From assembly GCA_905221615.1 (NCBI GenBank), contig CAJNDT010001902.1, forward strand, positions 124,001-188,000: 64,000 nucleotides of DNA, written 5' to 3'. The notes below the pieces were generated by a model. The model did no database searches and had not been told where the DNA came from. It saw nothing but the letters and a program-made list of their open reading frames with translations. Positions 62,837-64,000 of this stretch are shown here, one piece after another. A program made the position numbers and the translations under genes. The stretch comes from Symbiodinium sp. CCMP2592. Its lineage: Eukaryota > Sar > Dinophyceae > Suessiales > Symbiodiniaceae. Positions within the stretch are counted from its first letter, which is position 1; each line of letters begins with the position of its first letter.

Positions 62837-63020
62837 GGGGGTCCGAAAATAGGGGACCCTAATACCTATAGGGTCATACCCTACCTACTTTTCTATATAA
62901 GAGAACCTACAAAAAGGGGTAGGGTATGACCCGACAGGTACAGTACCCCAAATAGTAGGATCCTTATTCTAAGGACCCCAAAGTAAGGTACCCCCCCTAC
63001 ATAATTTCGGAAACTCCCAC
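62837..63020. mobile_element. M1 element carrying a nested M10 element
   Basis: GGGGGGTCCGAAAATAGGG left, TTTCGGAAACTCCC right. It is extended to 184 bp by the insertion at 62865-62938. Confidence 0.85.
62865..62938. mobile_element. M10 element inserted at TA in M1
   Basis: CCTATAGGGTCATACCCTAC and its mirror GTAGGGTATGACCCGACAGG end a 74-bp palindrome flanked by TA. Removing it leaves CCCTAATACAGTACC, which is the sequence of the uninterrupted M1 copy at 29098-29201. Confidence 0.9.
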
Positions 63021-63445
63021 TTGGGTCTCGGGGTTTACAGTCTTGCCGGTGCAAGTTCCCTCTGTTGCTGCAAAGACCATGGAAATATTTGCTTCGGGCT
63101 ACACCGTTGTTTGGTCCCTAAGCTCCAGGCCCCCACATCCAAAAGCCCGAAACCCCATAGACAGCACATGCGAAATGAATCAATGAAGTACATCGCAGGA
63201 AAATCCCCAGTGAATTGGAATGCTCCAGCGCCGCCAATACTTCGACTCATCGTCATGATCATCATCGTCATCATCGCCATCACGGGCCACCACCATCAAT
63301 ATCATCAGCGTCCTCATCCCCATTATGGTGGCCCACGAAGATGAAGATGATGCAACTTCATACAATGGAAACATGATGGCAATGAACATGGAGCTTCTTG
63401 ACGTCCAGGGCAGGCATTCAGCACCCCAGTCCCAACATAAGATAA
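63021..63445 (+). other. Weak plus frame with a hydrophobic patch
   Basis: 63021-63344 is open for 107 codons and includes RLIVMIIIVIIAITGHHHQY. Another frame continues SVLIPIMVAHEDEDDATS. Irregular ATC/GTC triplets. Unsupported. Confidence 0.25.
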
Positions 63446-63512
63446 GGGCCTGCTTGATTAGAATAGGCGTTGGGGTATTTTGTGGTATAGGGACAATGGA
63501 GCTATAGGGAAT
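63446..63512. repeat. Possible M5 left half
   Basis: GGGCCTGCTTGATTAGAATAG with GTTGGGGTATTTTG. The right end is missing. Confidence 0.4.
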
Positions 63513-63600
63513 CCTACTTATTTGTTCCTACCTCCATGTTAACCTGTTGTACTAACTGCGGTCTAGTAGACACTACCAACCATAGCCTTGCATGTATCAC

Positions 63601-63712
63601 CAAGGATGCCCAGTAACCTAGGAATAAACAGGGCTGCCTTTTTTGGTATTGGGTAACTTTATAAGGAACCTAGGACTACAAAAAGGGAATAAGGGTACTA
63701 CTGGGCATCCTA
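63601..63712. mobile_element. Single-copy palindromic element
   Basis: AAGGATGCCCAGTAACC left, GGTACTACTGGGCATCCT right. Inner CCTAGGAATAAAC and GGAACCTAGGAC-like arms. About 112 bp. Confidence 0.75.
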
Positions 63713-63899
63713 GTCACTTAGACTTACGAACTTCGATCCGGCTTTTGAACTGGCTTTCTGCTATGGAAAACTGTACTTCTCGCAACAATCTGCATGAAGT
63801 AGTTTGCAGAACCTTGAACAGATCAAAACTCAAAGCTAAGTGAACATATGTCAGGCACATTTCGCAAACACACATGTTGCCTGCTGAACCATGAACCAG
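63713..63899. other. Nothing seen
   Basis: No supported features. Confidence 0.4.
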
Positions 63900-63972
63900 G
63901 AAACCCTAAACCCCTAAATCCTAAACCCTAAACCCTAAATCCTAAACCCTAAACCCCTAAATCCTAAACCCT
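63900..63972. repeat. Telomere-type tract
   Basis: AAACCCTAAACCCCTAAATC and similar, ten units with CCTAAATC variants. Confidence 0.9.
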
Positions 63973-64000
63973 GCACACGAAGAGTCAGCCTTCTCAGTCA

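Noticed and set aside
1-64000. Dinoflagellate spliced-leader relics (TTTTGGCTCAAG-type)
   Set aside because: Looked for by eye on both strands. No convincing match, so no retroposed spliced mRNA is claimed.

Overview
The window looks like nuclear DNA of a dinoflagellate. Three things point there. Short TTTAGGG/CCCTAAA telomere-type tracts occur every kilobase or two. The few genes that can be modelled are broken into small GC-rich exons, with GC or GT at the 5' splice site and AG followed by G at the 3' site. Most of the rest is a swarm of ~60-200 bp palindromic elements, CATA/TATG microsatellites and satellite-like arrays. There are no bacterial-style operons, and I recognised no rRNA, tRNA, spliced leader or CRISPR array. 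Genus cannot be told from this.

Layout. 1-9.8 kb: a 0.4 kb segment is duplicated (1-490 and 9355-9772), with palindromic elements and isolated exon-like segments between. 9.8-12.6 kb: minus-strand SET-domain methyltransferase gene, interrupted by a CATA microsatellite intron. 13-34 kb: dense palindromic elements, several microsatellites, a 79-bp higher-order repeat of telomere-like monomers (30.4-30.7 kb), one EF-hand-like exon (25.7-25.8 kb) and few other coding hints. 34.9-37.05 kb: compound satellite with four alternating arrays (about 70-93 bp units). 37-49 kb: more elements and a 0.4 kb TAC trinucleotide block. 49.2-49.9 kb: probable C-terminal remnant of a non-LTR retrotransposon ORF. 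50-58 kb: repeats and weak ORFs. 58.3-61.9 kb: the best gene, on the minus strand. It encodes a coiled-coil protein ending in a tandem helical repeat that I do not recognise, and a second copy of the repeat module lies just downstream with a one-base frameshift. 62-64 kb: telomere-like repeats and a nested palindromic element.

The palindromic elements fall into at least 13 families (called M1-M13 here for reference) with 2 to about 15 copies each, plus single-copy palindromes. Sequence evidence of mobility includes an empty site in a paralogous segment, two elements nested inside others with TA duplications, a 463-bp insertion flanked by a 6-bp duplication, and two ~98-bp copies that I cannot tell apart. 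Most introns I could define carry such an element.

The two real genes are not obviously linked in function: one is a chromatin-type methyltransferase fragment, the other an unknown scaffold-like protein. All gene calls are by eye from composition, splice signals, reading-frame continuity and remembered family motifs. No database search was possible.
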